Positions 59,996 to 64,000 of a stretch of 64,000 nt of DNA are shown here, piece by piece (within the stretch, counting starts at the first letter, position 1; each line of letters begins with the position of its first letter). The DNA comes from Acanthosepion pharaonis (taxonomy: Eukaryota; Mollusca; Cephalopoda; Sepiida; Sepiidae). The notes under the pieces are model-generated. The model saw only the letters and a list, made by a program, of their open reading frames with translations, did not search any database and had not been told where the DNA came from. The stretch spans positions 704,001 through 768,000 of the forward strand of contig CAHIKZ030000811.1 in NCBI GenBank assembly GCA_903632075.3, written 5' to 3'. Both the position numbers and the translations under genes were made by a program.

Positions 59996-61978
59996 ACCCA
60001 TTAAAAAAGAGCATAGAAAACTTGACGAAAACAAAATTTTATCGTATAAATGTTTTTATTATTAAGAGTAAAGGTCAAAATTTTGGGGTATTTTTTCCAT
60101 TTTTAATCGTTTTAGCACGTCCGAAATTTTCGTTAAAAATCGAGTTTTTTTTTGAGTCAACCATGAGACGAAAAAAAAAAAATGGAAATTTGACTTTGAA
60201 ATTTTTTAAATATCAATTCATTTTTTCAAAACTTATTTTAAGAAAATCAGAAATTATAATGTTTATTTAAAAATATTTTGAACCAAACTTAACAATATTT
60301 TTTGCCAAAAAGATGTAATTTGAAAATAAAACAAAGCAGGTCATAAACTTTTCGGGTCTCTTGACATGTGATGAATGATATATTTATAATTCCATGAGGC
60401 TAATTTGTTCTATAGAAAGGAAAAAAATTGAAATAATTTTTACATTTACGTGAACAAATTATTTACCCCGTTATTTTTAACGAAAAATTTTCATGGTGTA
60501 ATTTTTTTTTTTTTTGTAATTAGCTTTCACTTTTACGTTTCAAATGCTTTATGGGAAATATATTGTAAAGATTTTAAAATAAAACTGTTAAGAGTTTGAC
60601 ATTAAATTTCATATTTCTTAAGAAAGGTATCTAATTAATTTATAATTACCTTTCTTATGAAATGAAGATAATGGTTGGACTCATAAAAAAATTGAACACC
60701 ATACTTGTTATCTGGAAGAATTGTACATAAAATACTATAATTTTATGTTACATTTATTAATTAATAAAAAAATTTGTATTTGCATTCAGTTTATTATTAA
60801 TTTTGATATTTCATTTATGGAAAAATGTTAACTGAGATTAATATAAAAATAAGATCATATAAATTTCATAAGATGATACTGATACTTCAAATGATGAACT
60901 TCTCAGTTGAAATTGAAAAATCAAATTTTTCCACACGTGTTTCATGAAAAAAGTAAAGGCCTTAACAGCGGAGAACAATGTTTAATTCAAATAACGCAAC
61001 TTAATTATATTTTGATTTTTGGTCTTCCGTATTTTATAATTACAGCACGATTATAATCACAAAATTACATTTCTTAATTATGCAATCTATTGATTAGTCA
61101 AAATGATACAATTTACAGAAATAACAAAAAAGAATCTATCTCTTATAAGGACAGTTATGAAAGCCAATGCGGCTTTTAACTAATTTTATAATATTTTAAC
61201 AACTAAATGTAAAAAGTTTTTTTTCAAAATCTATTATAATTAATGAAATAACAAATAATTGTATTAAAATTCATTTTTTCATCGAAAATTTTTTTGCTTT
61301 CAGAAAATATTGTCCATATTCATAAAAAAACAAATAGCAAAAATAAAAAAAAGCATTTGAAATTAAATAATATATTTGTTTTATTGTTTTTTTTTTCCAA
61401 TTTTACAATTCCAGAGCTGATTTTCAGGTACTGCGTATCCAATTAAAAAACAAAAAAAAAAACATGATTTGCATTCCTCAAAGCCCTGTGTTTTTTTAAT
61501 TATTGTAATCACTAAAACCGATGCGATCGAATTTCTAGCGTTTTTTCATAAAATTAGTTATGGGGGTAATGTTAAAAAAATTTCAAAAAAATATTTCTAC
61601 CATGACTTTCAGGAAAAAAAAATATTTATAATAATTTCGATCATCTGTGAATAGTTTCTGAAAGTTTCATTAACATCCGATAATTATTTCTATTTTTGCA
61701 CGATTTTTCAAATTAATGTGTCATACCAAAAACGTGCTAAAAATTGTCTATAATCTTTTATTTACTAGTTTTGATACAAATAGAAAAAAAAATTTTTTTT
61801 AATCAAAATTTAGAATGTTCTAAAAAGAAGGAAATTTTTAAAAAAAATTAAAAAAAAAAATTTTGGTCTTTTTTAATAATAACATAAGCATTTAGACAAT
61901 AAAATTTAGTTTTAGGTCCAAATTTGGCGTCTTTTCATCAAAAATGCATTTTTTTTAGCGATTTCAAAGAGGTATTAT
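59996..61978 (-). mobile_element. Copy D of the 2-kb inverted-repeat transposon
   Basis: Reverse-orientation copy of 40333-42360 along almost the full length: 'cttgacgaaaacaaaatttt', 'ttatttaccccgttattttt', 'ggccttaacagcggagaaca', 'aaccgatgcgatcgaatttc' and a right end with 'tagcgatttcaaagaggta'. The left tip is damaged. An extra insertion of about 40 bases lies near 60660-60700. The plus frames 60022-60270 and 61469-61654 are transposon noise. It occupies the position where copy 2 lacks 32761-39247 of copy 1. Confidence 0.88.
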
Positions 61979-61992
61979 AGGAGTTAAAACTT

Positions 61993-63040
61993 TGCCACAA
62001 TGAGAGGGAGGTTGTTGGGTGGTTTTTTTTTGTCACCCACAAGGACTCAGAATATTTTCTGGACTATCAAGACTAGACAACTCCTGCCCAAATATAACAA
62101 AGTTCCATTTTCAGCTTGACCTGGTTATTTTAATGGTAGAGGATAACATTAGGAGTCATGGACTTACTGAAGCTATACAGGGAGTTAACCATTTTTACCT
62201 ATTCTTCTTACATGCCTCAATTTCAATCAGTAACCCTCTACCTTGAGTAGCTATTGAGCCTTGTTTTAGTTGAACAATTAGTTAAAAAAAATAATGTTAA
62301 CAATAATTCAAATAAATTCAGTTGTTTCTTTAAATAATTTATGGAAGATTAAGCCATTTCATAAATATCAATGAAGGCAGCTAACATTTCTTCAGAAATA
62401 TCAGTGTACATGTACCCGGGTTTTTTAAGTTCCATTAATACCACATGGTTTATGATTGAGTTTTTTTTCATTCAACAGCAAAAACAAATGTCAACTGAAT
62501 GTTTTATGCAATTTTGTAGCACAAATCAATATTCTTTGCAAAAGTATATTGAGGAATATAACTGGAAGAGAATTTATTTTTTTTTTATCAAATGAAGGAT
62601 TGTCAACAATTAATTTCCAATCCATTTTGTTTAATTCCAATCAGAGACTAACATTCAAAATACTTGTTTGGAAAAGCAAGTCAAATTAAGATGAAACAAA
62701 AATGAGGAAAACTATAATTTCAATGTTTAATCTAAAATTCAATATTAATACTACTTGATGAAAAACAATAGAAATTAAATAAGTCAAAATTGACTAATGA
62801 TTGTCGATGCTTCATCTTAAAAAAATTCAAGATAATATTCGTTAAAAATACTAAGAGAAAAAATTTGTTCTGACAGAAATATTGTGGAGAAATTAATTGT
62901 TGGTCAGACAGGAAAGGAGAAATTATTTACATTGAGTTGTTCAAATATCATTCATCAAACAAAAGCTTGTTATTTTCTGTACTAACCCTTTAGAGTTTTA
63001 GTGGTCAAATGACAGGTTTTTATGTGATCCCTGAAGTTAA
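61993..63040. repeat. Large duplication, segment 2, copy 2
   Basis: Direct copy of 39248-40332. Several short stretches are replaced by T or A runs relative to copy 1 (for example 'gtttttatgtgatcc' for 'gtttacgatgtgatcc'). No gene. Confidence 0.92.
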
Positions 63041-64000
63041 GTTTGGAGGAAAAATTTTTTTATTACTAAATTTACCTTCTATATTTATACATCACAGAGA
63101 ATGGCAATATATTTTGCAACTTGAGATAAGTGCTATTTTTTTTCCGCCCCCCTCTCTGCTCAACCTGACTAGTCTCCATTCGTTTTGGGGATTATTTTTT
63201 CTCAACAATACTAATCAAAAAAAAAATTAATATTGGTAAACAATATTTTTCTAGAGGTAAAAAAATTTTTTTTAAATGGAAAAAAATCAATATTAAATGA
63301 ACAAAAAAACACTATTTTTAACGGAAAAATCATCAGATGTTTACTATTTTAATGAAGAATTGTGCTGGAAAAAAATAAAAACCTGAAACATCTTTAATGG
63401 GGATTCCACTTTTCTCAACAATAAAAAAAAATTTAAGATTTTAAAATGTTTTGTTTTCTTCAATTTACCACCACCATCACCTAAAAATCATCAGATGTTT
63501 ACCAAGAATTGTGCTAACTTTTTTTTCTGAAGAAATTTCAAATATAGACTTCATTTTGACTTGTAAAGGATTTTTATAGACGGTTTAAGAGCCATTCGAA
63601 GTAGAGGATTACTGAAGGGTTGAAGCGTGTTATCACTAACATTTTTTGTCAAGATTTACAAACTATGTTTCATTCAATTTTGCAAACTACCGTAATTCCC
63701 CACGTATAATACGACTTCATCCATAATACGCACCCCTAAAATTTTGGTTGAAAATAAGGGGAAAATGCTTCTACACACGTAGAATACGCACCCCTTGTTT
63801 GGTAATCAAACCCCATAAACTGTACCTCTCCAATTTCATTACGGCCAGCGTTTCCTACTCTTATTAACAAAATGGTTTTAAACATAGAATAATATTCTAA
63901 TTTAGTTTTATAATAATTCTTATTTTATTTTACATTTCTAAGTATTGTTAGGCACATATGATTGTATTTAACATCCTTATGCGGTCGCAATCGCCGAATG
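63041..64000. repeat. Large duplication, segment 3, copy 2 (cut by window end)
   Basis: Direct copy of 42361-43148, joined to segment 2 with no transposon between. An extra ~200 bases at about 63255-63475 contain a second version of 'catcagatgttta' followed by 'gaattgtgct', that is, a local imperfect tandem duplication. Window end corresponds to 43148. Confidence 0.92.
63690..64000. mobile_element. MITE copy carried by the duplication, truncated by window end
   Basis: Same left terminal repeat ('attccccacgtataatacg') and interior as 42837-43148, preceded by TA. The element was therefore present before the duplication. Confidence 0.85.

Noticed and set aside
1..64000. Bacterial or organellar contamination
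   Set aside because: No operon-like gene packing, rRNA, ribosome-binding sites or mitochondrial genes; animal transposons and spliced-type exons are present throughout.

Overview
Organism and overall character. The window is very AT-rich, intron-bearing animal DNA: long A/T homopolymers, many (TA)n/(CA)n microsatellites, animal transposon relics (non-LTR LINEs, a Penelope-like element, hAT miniatures, tRNA-derived SINE-like copies) and almost no coding sequence. I judge it a marine invertebrate, probably a mollusc (cephalopod as a weak guess); this is inference from repeat content and composition. No rRNA, intact tRNA, operon or CRISPR array is visible.

Genes. Two pieces look like real host coding exons. 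At 3676-3898 (minus) is the last coding exon of an SGSM-type RabGAP (C-terminal end of the TBC domain), with a 3'UTR running to about 3256. At 26829-26941 (plus) is a spliced-looking terminal exon of an unrecognised protein, followed by two AATAAA signals. A compact promoter-like cluster (paired CCAAT, E2F palindrome, TATA) lies at 15740-15835.

Layout. 1-3255: diverged transposon copy, a GC-rich island, an RTE-like reverse transcriptase relic. 3256-6960: SGSM end and intron-like DNA. 6960-12200: AT-rich minisatellite with a ~45-bp unit that reverses strand near 11.7 kb and is interrupted by a rearranged transposon (7593-8900) and a SINE with inverted arms (10461-10858). 12260-15835: two diverged copies of a ~0.6-kb segment and the promoter-like cluster. 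15850-27010: intron-like DNA with two hAT miniatures (both with perfect 8-bp target duplications), a LINE relic, a second SINE and the terminal exon. 27600-30480: ~400-bp and ~168-bp tandem repeats. 29913-43148: first copy of a large duplication, including a ~335-bp tandem array and a complete 2-kb inverted-repeat transposon. 44432-45168: Penelope-like fossil. 45170-57039: repeat block whose core is about 39 copies of a ~202-bp satellite. 57040-64000: second, reduced copy of the duplication.

Most informative structure. The duplication (29913-43148 versus 57040-64000) has complementary transposon occupancy. The 2-kb element is present at 40333-42360 and absent from the matching place near 63040. 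An oppositely oriented copy of the same family (59996-61978) stands where the second copy lacks about 6.5 kb of the first. The ~202-bp satellite and the ~400-bp repeat beside it share a motif and seem related. Some differences between copies are A/T homopolymer runs that may be consensus errors, so divergence here should not be read too literally.
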